From: Actinomycetes bacterium
GTDB lineage: Bacteria > Actinomycetota > Actinomycetes > Actinomycetales > Actinomycetaceae
Direction: 5' to 3'
NCBI GenBank assembly: GCA_023420745.1
Contig: JAEZVQ010000202.1
Span: 1-8,014 of the forward strand
Length of the DNA: 8,014 nt
Shown here: one piece after another, positions 1 through 6,624 of the stretch
Layout of the letters: each line of letters begins with the position of its first letter
Numbering within the stretch: the stretch's first letter is position 1
Notes under the pieces: generated by a model
Databases searched by the model: none
What the model was told of the DNA's origin: nothing
Seen by the model: the letters and a program-made list of their open reading frames with translations, nothing else
Program-made: the position numbers and the translations under genes

Positions 1-115
1 GTGGTGGAGGCGCCGGGTGAACTCACCGTGTTGACGACGCCTCGCTTGCCGGAGTACTCCCCCTCAACCTGTCCAAGGCTACCGGACGCAGGCACTGAGA
101 GCGAAGGGGAACACG

Positions 116-132
116 ATGGTGTTGACCACCAT
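116..132 (-). terminator. Possible uvrB terminator hairpin
   Basis: A 6-bp perfect stem (ATGGTG paired with CACCAT) with a 5-nt loop begins 14 nt beyond the uvrB stop codon. Read on the minus strand it is followed by a pyrimidine-rich stretch (CGTGTTCCCCTTCGC) but not by a clean U-run. The stem is short and only half GC, so this is a weak candidate. The rest of positions 1-145 holds no gene I can support. Confidence 0.3.
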
Positions 133-145
133 GACTGTCGTGCGC

Positions 146-2236
146 TCACCGTGCTGCGCGCATCTGTCGCAGTTCTTGTTTGAGGTCGACAAGTTCGTCA
201 CGCAGTCGTGCGGCAAGTTCAAATTGCAGTTCCGCGGCAGCTGCGTGCATCTGCGCCGTCAGGTCGTCGATGAGTGCGACGAGTTCGGCTTCGGGCGTTC
301 CCCCGGCGCCGCGAGTGCCATCGCGCGGAGTGCGAACAGGCGAGGAGCGAGCGACCGCGCCGCCACGCGCGTTGCGGTACCCGCCGTCAAGCAGCTGCTG
401 AGTGTCGATATCTTCGCGTGCCAGCATGTCGGTGACGTCTTGGATCTTCTTCCGCAGCGGCTGCGGGTCAATGCCGTGCTCGCGGTTGTAGGCAATCTGT
501 TTATCGCGCCGCCGCTGCGTCTCATCAATAGCGCGGCGCATCGAATCCGTCACCGTGTCGGCATACATGTGGACTTCGCCGGACACGTTTCTCGCCGCCC
601 GCCCAATCGTTTGGATCAGCGACGTCGTCGAGCGCAAGAACCCCTCCTTGTCGGCATCGAGGATGGCGACCAGCGAGACTTCTGGCAGGTCGAGCCCCTC
701 GCGCAATAGGTTAATCCCGACGAGAACGTCGAATGCGCCCATCCGCAGCTGTCTGAGCAGTTCGACGCGTTTGAGCGTATCGACATCGGAATGGAGGTAC
801 TCAACTCGCACATTGCGACCGGCGAGATAGTCGGTGAGGTCTTCCGCCATTTTCTTCGTCAGCGTGGTGACGAGGACACGCTCGTCGCGTTCGATCCGCA
901 CGCGGATTTCTTCGAGCAGGTCATCGATTTGTCCCGTGGTCGGCTTAACGACGACGAGTGGGTCAACCAGACCCGTTGGGCGAATAATCTGCTCCACGAC
1001 ACCGGTGGAATGTTCGAGCTCGTAGGGGCCCGGCGTGGCCGACAGGTACACTGTTTGCCCAATCCGATCGAGGAACTCATCCCACTTTAACGGGCGGTTA
1101 TCCATTGCCGAGGGCAGTCGGAACCCGTGGTCGACCAGGGTGCGTTTACGTGACATGTCGCCTTCGAACATCCCGCCAATCTGCGGCACCGTGACGTGCG
1201 ATTCGTCAATGATGAGAAGAAAATCGTCGGGGAAATAGTCGAGCAGCGTATGCGGTGGGCTGCCCGCGGGACGCCCGTCAATGTGGCGCGAGTAGTTTTC
1301 GATCCCCGAACACATCCCGATTTCTTCGAGCATTTCGAGGTCGTAGGTGGTGCGTGAGCGCAGTCGCTGGGCTTCGAGGAGTTTCCCGTGGCGTTCAAAC
1401 CACGCGACCCGCTCGTCGAGTTCGTCGCGGATTGAGGCGATCGCACGCTTCATTCGTTCCTCGCCGGCAACGTAGTGGGAGGCGGGAAAGAGGTAGACGT
1501 GGTCGACGTCGCGGATCACGTCACCGGTAATCGGGTGGAGCACCTGGAGGGTGTCGATCTCGTCGCCGAACAGTTCGATGCGAACCGCGAGTTCTTCGTA
1601 CACGGGGATGATCTCAATTGTGTCGCCGCGCACCCGGAAGGTGCCGCGAGAAAAAGCGACGTCGTTGCGCGTGTACTGCATGGCGACAAAGTGGCGTAGG
1701 AGGTCGTCGCGGTCGATCACCATACCGACGTTGAGTTCGATCATCCGCGCCACGTATTCCTCGGGCGTACCCAACCCGTAGATGCACGACACCGACGACA
1801 CCACCACGACATCGCGGCGGGTGAGCAAACTATTGGTTGCCGAGTGGCGCAACCGCTCGACCTCGTCATTGATCGAGGAGTCTTTTTCAATGTAGGTATC
1901 CGTCTGCGGCACGTACGCTTCGGGCTGGTAGTAGTCGTAGTACGACACGAAATACTCCACCGCGTTATGCGGCAGCAGCGAGCGCAGCTCGGCAGCAAGC
2001 TGCGCGGCGAGCGTCTTATTCGGCGCCATCATCAGGGTCGGGCGTTGGACTTGTTCAATGAGCCACGCGGCGGTCGCAGACTTCCCCGTCCCGGTGGCGC
2101 CGAGTAGCACGATGTCTTTTTCTCCGGCATTGATTCTTTCGGTGAGTTCGCGAATCGCATGCGGCTGATCACCCGACGGGGTGTAGTCGGAAACAACCTC
2201 GAATGGAGCGTCGCGACGGAGTACGGGACGGGACAT
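146..2236 (-). CDS. uvrB: UvrABC excinuclease subunit B (UvrB)
   Basis: UvrB is the DNA-damage-verifying helicase-like subunit of cytoplasmic nucleotide excision repair. It is loaded by UvrA, then recruits UvrC for dual incision. The 696-residue product has the full family set: Walker A GATGTGKS at 46-53; the beta-hairpin region [12 protein letters not shown] at 99-110, which inserts between DNA strands; Walker B DESH at 344-347; LSATP at 399-402; the helicase motif VI region QTIGRAARN at 542-550; and a C-terminal UVR domain at about 650-690, which contacts UvrC. Its length is typical and it appears intact. The start is well fixed: an in-frame TAG lies only four codons upstream of the ATG, with no other start codon between them. 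The only purine-rich element (GAAGG) sits 1 nt from the ATG, too close for normal use, which suggests leaderless or weak-SD initiation. It is divergent from the GH13 gene. I see no actinobacterial LexA box (TCGAAC-N4-GTTCGA) upstream. Confidence 0.98.
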   Translation of the reverse strand: MSRPVLRRDAPFEVVSDYTPSGDQPHAIRELTERINAGEKDIVLLGATGTGKSATAAWLIEQVQRPTLMMAPNKTLAAQLAAELRSLLPHNAVEYFVSYYDYYQPEAYVPQTDTYIEKDSSINDEVERLRHSATNSLLTRRDVVVVSSVSCIYGLGTPEEYVARMIELNVGMVIDRDDLLRHFVAMQYTRNDVAFSRGTFRVRGDTIEIIPVYEELAVRIELFGDEIDTLQVLHPITGDVIRDVDHVYLFPASHYVAGEERMKRAIASIRDELDERVAWFERHGKLLEAQRLRSRTTYDLEMLEEIGMCSGIENYSRHIDGRPAGSPPHTLLDYFPDDFLLIIDESHVTVPQIGGMFEGDMSRKRTLVDHGFRLPSAMDNRPLKWDEFLDRIGQTVYLSATPGPYELEHSTGVVEQIIRPTGLVDPLVVVKPTTGQIDDLLEEIRVRIERDERVLVTTLTKKMAEDLTDYLAGRNVRVEYLHSDVDTLKRVELLRQLRMGAFDVLVGINLLREGLDLPEVSLVAILDADKEGFLRSTTSLIQTIGRAARNVSGEVHMYADTVTDSMRRAIDETQRRRDKQIAYNREHGIDPQPLRKKIQDVTDMLAREDIDTQQLLDGGYRNARGGAVARSSPVRTPRDGTRGAGGTPEAELVALIDDLTAQMHAAAAELQFELAARLRDELVDLKQELRQMRAAR

Positions 2237-2242
2237 ACCTTC

Positions 2243-2248
2243 AGTCTA
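2243..2248 (-). promoter_or_regulatory. Possible -10 element of a leaderless uvrB promoter
   Basis: TAGACT on the minus strand matches four of six positions of TATAAT and ends 6 nt before the uvrB ATG. A transcript from it would start at or next to the start codon, which agrees with the lack of a properly spaced Shine-Dalgarno sequence. No convincing -35 hexamer is visible at 16-19 bp, so this is tentative. Confidence 0.28.
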
Positions 2249-2267
2249 TCGACGTCCCTCATCAGTA

Positions 2268-2299
2268 CGCCGGTCAGCGCGCTAGCATGGTGACCGGCG
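2268..2299. promoter_or_regulatory. Dyad-symmetric operator candidate between uvrB and the GH13 gene
   Basis: Perfect 9-bp arms, CGCCGGTCA at 2268-2276 and TGACCGGCG at 2291-2299, flank a 14-bp spacer. The palindrome GCTAGC (2281-2286) lies exactly at the shared centre of symmetry. The arm centres are 23 bp apart, about two helical turns, as expected for a dimeric regulator. The dyad is about 58 bp upstream of the GH13 start, and TAGCAT at 2283-2288 could be a plus-strand -10 element inside it. It also lies 31-63 bp upstream of uvrB. An operator for a sugar-responsive repressor is possible. The half-site alone also occurs inside coaE (4672-4680) and rpsA (4946-4954) coding sequence, so only the paired arrangement is informative. 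Confidence 0.45.
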
Positions 2300-2345
2300 A
2301 CACGGCATGTCGCGCGTTTCCCGCAGGGCTGCGCTCGGATTGATT

Positions 2346-2352
2346 GAGGAGG
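2346..2352 (+). promoter_or_regulatory. Ribosome binding site of the GH13 gene
   Basis: GAGGAGG is a strong Shine-Dalgarno sequence. It lies 5 nt before the ATG at 2358 and 2 nt before the adjacent in-frame ATG at 2355. The spacing favours 2358 and argues against the upstream in-frame ATG at 2307, which has no such site. Confidence 0.8.
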
Positions 2353-2357
2353 CAATG

Positions 2358-4055
2358 ATGACATCGGCACCGTGGTGGAAAGACGCCGTGTGCTACCAGA
2401 TCTACCCGCGTTCATTTGCCGATTCCAACGGTGATGGTTTCGGTGATATCAACGGCGTGCGCCGTCGTATCCCCTACCTCGCGCAACTGGGCATCTCGGT
2501 CGTGTGGTTCTCCCCCATGTACGTGTCTCCGCAGGCCGATAACGGCTACGACATTGCCGACTACGACCACATTGACCCTCGTTTCGGCACCGACGACGAA
2601 TTCGACGCGATGCTCGCCGAGTTCCACGATCACGGGATCCGGGTGGTGATGGATCTCGTCGTCAACCACACGTCCGACCAGCACCCGTGGTTCCTCGCCT
2701 CACGTGACCCCGCTTCCCCTTACCGAGACTGGTACGTGTGGCGCGATCCGGCGTCGTCGCGCCCCTCGTCTTTCGCCGTTGACGAGCAGGCGCCACGGGG
2801 CGTGTGGCGCGGTGACGAACCGACAATGTGGCGCTCGGCCTTCTCCGGTCCGACGTGGCGGTGGGATCCTCAGTCGAAGCAGTACTACCTCCATTTCTTC
2901 GACCCCGGTCAGCCCGATCTCAACTGGGATAACCCCGAGGTGCGCGGCGAGGTGTACGCGATGATGCGGCGGTGGATCGACCGCGGTGTTGACGGGTTCC
3001 GCATGGACGTCATTAATCTCATTTCTAAGCCGCCGATTGTCGAATCCGATTCCGACGGTTCCCTCGACCAGTGCCTGTTTGGCCCGCATTTCCACGAGTA
3101 CATTCAGGAGATGCGACGCGAAGTGTTCGACCGCTATCCCGATACGGTGTTCTTCACCGTGGGGGAAACGCCGGGTGCATCAATCGAAGATGCGTCGTTG
3201 ACCACCGACCCGGCTCGTCGCGAACTCGACATGGTGTTTCAGTTTGAGCACATGGAACTCGACGGCATCGGCGGGGATAAGTTCCAGCTCAAGCCGCTGC
3301 ATCTACCCGATCTCAAACGCAACCTCGTTAACTGGTGCGAGGGGCTGCGCGGGCGCGGATGGAATTCGCTCTACTTTGAAAACCACGATCAGCCGCGTTC
3401 GGTGTCGCGTTTCGGCAACGACACCGAGTTCCGCGTCGAATCGGCGAAGGCACTCGCCGCAATGCTTCACGCCCACCAGGGCACTCCGTTCGTCTACCAG
3501 GGGCAAGAGCTTGGCATGACGAACTACCCGTTTACCGCGATTGCCGACTTCGATGACGTCGAGGTCAAGGGCTATTGGCGGGAGCATGTCGAACTCCACG
3601 GGGAGGATGGCGCCAGCGTCCTCCGCGCACTCAACGTCAAGGCACGCGACCACGCGCGCACGCCAATGCAGTGGGACGACACCGAGCACGGCGGATTCAC
3701 CACCGGCACGCCGTGGCTTGCCGTCAACCCCAATGCCACCGAGATCAATGCGGCGAGCCAGGTCGGTGTCGCCGGGTCAGTATTCGAGTTCTACCGGGAG
3801 TTGATCGCGCTGCGCCACCGCCTACCCGTCCTCGTTGACGGGTCGACGTCACTCGTTGACGCGGATGATCCGACGCTGTGGCATATTGTGCGCCGCGACG
3901 GCGCAACGACGCTCCACGCCATGGCGAACTTCAGCGATCAACCGCGCGAAGTCGAGCTTCCATCCGGTGAGACAGTCTTGTCCAATGTCACCACCCCGCG
4001 TGAGGGCGGCCGCGTCGAGTTTGCCCCGTGGGAGGTGCGCTGGATTCTCAGCTGA
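2358..4055 (+). CDS. GH13 alpha-glucosidase, predicted oligo-1,6-glucosidase (isomaltase type)
   Basis: The predicted product is a cytoplasmic retaining alpha-glucosidase of glycoside hydrolase family 13, likely releasing glucose from the non-reducing ends of isomalto-oligosaccharides. The 565 residues match the usual 550-570 and show no signal peptide. Visible motifs are the calcium-loop pattern DSNGDGFGD (22-30), region I DLVVNH (99-104), region V QPDLN (185-189, oligo-1,6-glucosidase type), region II GFRMDVINLI with nucleophile D217, region III VGE with acid/base E270, and region IV ENHDQPR with stabiliser D344. Valine at 218, directly after the nucleophile, is the residue associated with alpha-1,6 specificity in this group, where alpha-1,4 enzymes carry Thr or Ala. 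The C-terminal beta domain follows about 490. The gene stands alone, convergent with coaE and divergent from uvrB, with no transporter or regulator gene in the window. Dextran glucosidase or trehalose-6-phosphate hydrolase are less likely alternatives. The family call is firm; the substrate is inferred. Confidence 0.93.
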   Translation: MTSAPWWKDAVCYQIYPRSFADSNGDGFGDINGVRRRIPYLAQLGISVVWFSPMYVSPQADNGYDIADYDHIDPRFGTDDEFDAMLAEFHDHGIRVVMDLVVNHTSDQHPWFLASRDPASPYRDWYVWRDPASSRPSSFAVDEQAPRGVWRGDEPTMWRSAFSGPTWRWDPQSKQYYLHFFDPGQPDLNWDNPEVRGEVYAMMRRWIDRGVDGFRMDVINLISKPPIVESDSDGSLDQCLFGPHFHEYIQEMRREVFDRYPDTVFFTVGETPGASIEDASLTTDPARRELDMVFQFEHMELDGIGGDKFQLKPLHLPDLKRNLVNWCEGLRGRGWNSLYFENHDQPRSVSRFGNDTEFRVESAKALAAMLHAHQGTPFVYQGQELGMTNYPFTAIADFDDVEVKGYWREHVELHGEDGASVLRALNVKARDHARTPMQWDDTEHGGFTTGTPWLAVNPNATEINAASQVGVAGSVFEFYRELIALRHRLPVLVDGSTSLVDADDPTLWHIVRRDGATTLHAMANFSDQPREVELPSGETVLSNVTTPREGGRVEFAPWEVRWILS

Positions 4056-4096
4056 TTGGGTTCACAGCTGACCGAGTTCGCGGCTGAATTCGGTGC
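4049..4096. repeat. Degenerate 16-bp tandem repeat across the convergent gene ends
   Basis: Units begin at 4049, 4065 and 4081 with an exact 16-bp period and the core C(A/G)GCTGA. Units 1 and 2 match at 12 of 16 positions; unit 3 matches unit 2 at about half, mainly in the core. Because 16 is not a multiple of three, the three TGA triplets fall in three different plus-strand frames. The first TGA is the GH13 stop codon. Confidence 0.4.
4071..4094 (+). terminator. Possible terminator hairpin of the GH13 gene
   Basis: Starting 15 nt after the GH13 stop, ACCGAGTTCG pairs with TGAATTCGGT around a CGGC tetraloop. This is a 10-bp stem with two G-U pairs when read as plus-strand RNA. On the minus strand the two wobbles become mismatches, so it should serve the GH13 transcript better than the opposing coaE transcript. 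There is no U-tract after it. Confidence 0.4.
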
Positions 4097-4696
4097 TCAG
4101 TTGACGAAGCGTGCCAGCCACTCGCGTGCCGCGGTGGTGAGGTCGCTCAGCGTCCCATCGTTCGCCACGTGAAAGTCGGCGACGGCGAGGCGCTGCCGAT
4201 CAATGATTTGTCGCGCCATTCGCTGCCGCGCATCATCCTCGCTCATGCCGCGTGCCACCAGCCGGCGGTAGCGCTGCTCTTCGGGGGCGGTGACGACAGC
4301 AATAACGTCGACGAGATCCCCCATCCCGGATTCCAGCAGCAGCGGCGCATCGTAGATTCCAACACCACCGGCAGGAGTGTGGCTGAGGATCTCGATCGCG
4401 CGGCTGCGGATGCGCGGGTGGGTGATGGCGTTGAGCGTTTGTGTCCCCTCCGGGGTGCGAAAAGCACGAGCAGCGAGTGCCGCGCGGTTGAGCGTCGGGC
4501 GTTTCGTGAGCGGATCAATGGTGACGAGGTCTTCGCCAAATTCGCGACAAATCTCAACAAGTGCTTCGGAGCCGGGGGCGAGAATGTCGCGGGCGATGAG
4601 GTCGGCGTCGGCGACGGTCGCGCCAAGTGCGCGTGCCACGGCGGTCACCGCTGATTTTCCGCAGCCAATCCCGCCGGTCATGCCGATCGTCAGCAC
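4097..4696 (-). CDS. coaE: Dephospho-CoA kinase (CoaE)
   Basis: CoaE phosphorylates the 3'-hydroxyl of dephospho-CoA with ATP, the last step of coenzyme A synthesis, in the cytoplasm. From the GTG at 4696 the protein has 199 residues, the usual size. It opens with a P-loop GGIGCGKS (8-15), followed by the substrate-site DAD motif (30-32), the conserved THPRIR stretch, an APLLLESG segment, the lid-like region with RMARQ, and the ending ADFHVANDG. The stand-alone form lacks the C-terminal UPF0157/GrpB-like extension known from mycobacterial CoaE. The start is uncertain. GTG 4696 matches the N-terminus conserved in the family but has no clear Shine-Dalgarno. An in-frame GTG at 4807 has AGGAGG 9 nt upstream and would add 37 residues of no recognisable similarity. 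It lies downstream of rpsA in the conserved rpsA-coaE order but is separated from it by strong hairpins, so it probably has its own promoter. Confidence 0.95.
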   Translation of the reverse strand: MLTIGMTGGIGCGKSAVTAVARALGATVADADLIARDILAPGSEALVEICREFGEDLVTIDPLTKRPTLNRAALAARAFRTPEGTQTLNAITHPRIRSRAIEILSHTPAGGVGIYDAPLLLESGMGDLVDVIAVVTAPEEQRYRRLVARGMSEDDARQRMARQIIDRQRLAVADFHVANDGTLSDLTTAAREWLARFVN

Positions 4697-4857
4697 AGTA
4701 GATCGGTACGTGCTGGATTGGCGAGAGCCGCTCCACAGGTTACGGCCGCGGTCGCTCACCGCGTGTATCGTGCATCCTCCGCAGCGCACGATCACCGAAT
4801 CTTCCACGAATATTGTCCTCCTCCCTATCCATTCCACCGCGTCAACACCGAGATATG
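4697..4857 (-). promoter_or_regulatory. Structured leader of coaE (or coding for an N-terminal extension)
   Basis: This 161-bp stretch lies between the rpsA terminator and the conserved coaE start. On the minus strand it can form two adjacent hairpins. The first has 7-bp arms ATCGTGC/GCACGAT (4767-4773 with 4786-4792) and a 12-nt loop containing GGAGG. The second has 6-bp arms CGCGGT/ACCGCG (4747-4752 with 4758-4763) and a 5-nt loop. The whole stretch is also open in the coaE frame from a GTG at 4837. TTGACG at 4845-4840 could be a -35 element, but no matching -10 is evident. I recognise no known riboswitch class. Confidence 0.4.
4817..4822 (-). promoter_or_regulatory. Strong Shine-Dalgarno for an alternative upstream coaE start
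   Basis: AGGAGG on the minus strand lies 9 nt before the GTG at 4807, which is in frame with coaE with no stop between. It is the best ribosome binding site near coaE. If used, CoaE would be 236 residues with a 37-residue leader peptide-like extension. The family alignment instead favours GTG 4696. Confidence 0.4.
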
Positions 4858-4897
4858 GCGACGGGCGATACCCCGTGATTGAGGTATCGCCCGTCGC
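4858..4897 (-). terminator. rpsA terminator hairpin (15-bp perfect stem)
   Basis: GCGACGGGCGATACC (4858-4872) pairs perfectly with the complementary arm at 4883-4897 around a 10-nt loop, 40 nt beyond the rpsA stop. No U-run follows on either strand, as is common for actinobacterial hairpin terminators. Its position between rpsA and coaE suggests it ends the rpsA transcript or limits read-through into coaE. Confidence 0.75.
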
Positions 4898-4909
4898 AGT
4901 CAGTTCAGC

Positions 4910-4926
4910 GAAAGCCCACGGCTTTC
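4910..4926 (-). terminator. First hairpin after rpsA
   Basis: GAAAGCC and GGCTTTC form a 7-bp perfect stem with a 3-nt loop, starting 11 nt after the rpsA stop codon. It directly precedes the 15-bp hairpin at 4858-4897. It may be an auxiliary terminator or a 3'-end stabiliser. Confidence 0.5.
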
Positions 4927-4937
4927 AGCGTGTCTGA

Positions 4938-6389
4938 TCAGTTTTCGCCGGTCAGCTTCTCGCGCAGAGCAGCGAGAGCTTCGTCCGAGGCAAGGGTGCC
5001 AGCCGACTCCACCGGGGTGGAGTAGGAGGCCTGCTCTTCGATCGACGGCATAGCGTCGGCATCGTCGACGAGGGCGCGCGCCACCTGAGCCTTGTGGGCT
5101 TCCCAACGCGCCTGAGCCTCAGCGTACTGAGCCTCCCACGCGTCACGCTGCGCCTCGAAGCCTTCCATCCATTCCTGGGTTTCCGGATCGAAACCTTCGG
5201 GGTACTTGTAGTTGCCGTTCTCGTCGTACTCCGCGGCCATACCGTAGAGCGAGGGATCGAAGTCGTCCGAGTTGGGGTCGACGCCCTCGTTCGCCTGCTT
5301 GAGCGACAGCGAGATGCGGCGACGTTCGAGGTCGATGTCGATGATCTTGACGAAGATTTCGTCGCCAACCTTGACGACCTGCTCGGCGGTTTCGACGTGA
5401 CGCTGGGCGAGCTCGGAAATGTGGATGAGACCTTCGATACCGTCCTCGACGCGGGCAAAGGCGCCGCACGGGACGAGCTTGGTGACCTTGCCGAGCACGA
5501 CCTGGCCGATGGCGTGGGTACGGGCGAAGGCCTGCCACGGATCTTCCTGGGTAGCCTTGAGCGACAGGGACACGCGTTCGCGGTTCATATCAACATCGAG
5601 AACCTCGACGGTGACTTCGTCGCCAACCTCGACAACTTCGGACGGGTGGTCGATGTGCTTCCAGGACAGTTCGGAGACGTGGACGAGACCGTCGACGCCA
5701 CCGAGGTCAACGAACGCACCGAAGTTGACGATCGAGGACACGACACCGGTACGAACCTGACCCTTTTGCAGCACGTTGAGGAAGTTCGTGCGAACCTCGG
5801 ACTGTGCCTGCTCCAGCCAGGAGCGACGGGAAAGCACGACGTTGTTGCGGTTCTTGTCGAGCTCGATGATCTTCGCTTCGAGTTCGCGACCGATGTAGGG
5901 CTGGAGGTCGCGGACACGACGCATTTCCACGAGGGAGGCGGGAAGGAAGCCACGCAGACCGATGTCGAGGATGAGACCACCCTTGACGACCTCGATGACA
6001 GTACCGGTGACGACGCCGTCTTCTTCCTTGACCTTTTCGATGGTGCCCCACGCACGCTCGTACTGGGCGCGCTTCTTCGACAGCAGCAGGCGACCTTCCT
6101 TGTCCTCCATCTGCAGGACGAGGGCTTCGATGGTGTCGCCGACGCTGACGATCTCGTCGGGATCGACGTCGTGCTTGATGGACAGTTCGCGAGAGAGGAT
6201 GACGCCTTCGGTCTTGTAACCGATGTCGAGGAGAACCTCGTCGCGGTCAACCTTGACGACGGAACCTTCGACGATGTCGCCTTCCTTGAAGAACTTGATG
6301 GTCTCGTCGATGGCGGCGAGGAGGTCCGCTTCGGACCCGATGTCGTTGATGGCAACCTGTTCGGGCTGCTGGGGCGTAGAGGTGGTCAT
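4938..6389 (-). CDS. rpsA: 30S ribosomal protein S1 (RpsA)
   Basis: S1 is an RNA-binding protein that helps the small ribosomal subunit bind mRNA. The 483-residue product has four S1 (OB-fold) domains at roughly 37-107, 124-190, 208-278 and 295-364. The last two carry the clearest signature, GAFVDLGGVDGLVHVSEL and GAFARVEDGIEGLIHISEL. Residues 365-483 form an acidic tail with a predicted helix rich in Trp, Ala and Glu (about 412-440), typical of actinobacterial S1, which has four domains rather than the six of E. coli. The ATG at 6389 was chosen because homologous sequence begins near it; a TTG 14 codons upstream would add unrelated residues and run into the DnaA-box repeats. The Shine-Dalgarno is weak (GGGGA about 10 nt upstream). 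Codon use is strongly biased to GAG, AAG, GTC and CTC, as expected for a highly expressed gene. Confidence 0.97.
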   Translation of the reverse strand: MTTSTPQQPEQVAINDIGSEADLLAAIDETIKFFKEGDIVEGSVVKVDRDEVLLDIGYKTEGVILSRELSIKHDVDPDEIVSVGDTIEALVLQMEDKEGRLLLSKKRAQYERAWGTIEKVKEEDGVVTGTVIEVVKGGLILDIGLRGFLPASLVEMRRVRDLQPYIGRELEAKIIELDKNRNNVVLSRRSWLEQAQSEVRTNFLNVLQKGQVRTGVVSSIVNFGAFVDLGGVDGLVHVSELSWKHIDHPSEVVEVGDEVTVEVLDVDMNRERVSLSLKATQEDPWQAFARTHAIGQVVLGKVTKLVPCGAFARVEDGIEGLIHISELAQRHVETAEQVVKVGDEIFVKIIDIDLERRRISLSLKQANEGVDPNSDDFDPSLYGMAAEYDENGNYKYPEGFDPETQEWMEGFEAQRDAWEAQYAEAQARWEAHKAQVARALVDDADAMPSIEEQASYSTPVESAGTLASDEALAALREKLTGEN

Positions 6390-6408
6390 AAAGAAGTGTT
6401 CCCCAATA

Positions 6409-6440
6409 TGTGGACAGTAATATGTGGACAATATGGACAG
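6409..6440 (-). promoter_or_regulatory. Three tandem DnaA-box-like sequences upstream of rpsA
   Basis: On the minus strand three 9-mers occur in the same orientation: CTGTCCATA (6440-6432), TTGTCCACA (6431-6423) and CTGTCCACA (6417-6409). TTGTCCACA is the preferred DnaA box reported for Streptomyces and mycobacteria. The third 9-mer fits the relaxed form, and the first differs from the preferred box at two positions. The first two abut and the third follows after 5 nt. The spacers are AT-rich in a GC-rich region, and the cluster ends 19 nt before the rpsA start codon, so it overlaps the likely promoter or leader. An alternative is a duplicated promoter element, for example TTGTCC as -35 with a weak TATTGG 17 bp later. 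Confidence 0.5.
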
Positions 6441-6453
6441 CGGAGGTTCCGCT
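6439..6453. repeat. Perfect inverted repeat next to the DnaA-box cluster
   Basis: AGCGGA and TCCGCT form 6-bp arms with a 3-nt centre and overlap the outermost DnaA-box-like 9-mer by two bases. It could be a small protein-binding dyad or a hairpin in the rpsA leader. It is short enough to be chance. Confidence 0.3.
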
Positions 6454-6624
6454 TATCAGGTACGCCACCCGCGGTAATTCACCGATGGCGCACAGAGGAT
6501 GCAGAACACACCGCATGCAATCCTATCAGCTGGCAACCGTGATGCCGCGCATGGCAGGTGACAGTTTGATAGAGATTTTCCTCGCATTTTCATCACGCAT
6601 GGCGCCTGCCAGCGCACGCCCTTC

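Noticed and set aside
1..95. Minus-strand open frame from a GTG at 95 running off the left edge
   Set aside because: About 31 codons, no Shine-Dalgarno before the GTG and no recognisable sequence. A downstream gene cannot be excluded but is not supported.
79..132. 17-codon minus-strand ORF after uvrB ending in a lipobox-like LSAC
   Set aside because: Very short, its start codon lies in the candidate terminator stem, and the lipobox resemblance is likely chance.
1..183. Plus-strand 60-codon open frame starting with GTG at the window edge
   Set aside because: It overlaps the uvrB 3' end, resembles no family I know, and begins at the cut edge, so a start or identity cannot be supported.
2307..2357. 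Upstream ATG that would extend the GH13 protein by 17 residues
   Set aside because: No ribosome binding site precedes it, the added residues do not resemble the family N-terminus, and the strong GAGGAGG site points to 2358.
4732..4739. TCCACA near the coaE leader as another DnaA box
   Set aside because: The bases before it do not fit the 9-mer consensus (CGCTCCACA), so it does not extend the cluster seen upstream of rpsA.
5094..6542. A 482-codon plus-strand open frame antisense to rpsA
   Set aside because: It mirrors rpsA almost exactly, has no recognisable domains, and is explained by the strong codon bias of rpsA, which leaves few stop codons on the opposite strand.
6551..6611. GGCAGG/CCTGCC inverted repeat downstream of polA as a terminator
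   Set aside because: The stem is only about 7 bp and the intervening loop is over 40 nt.
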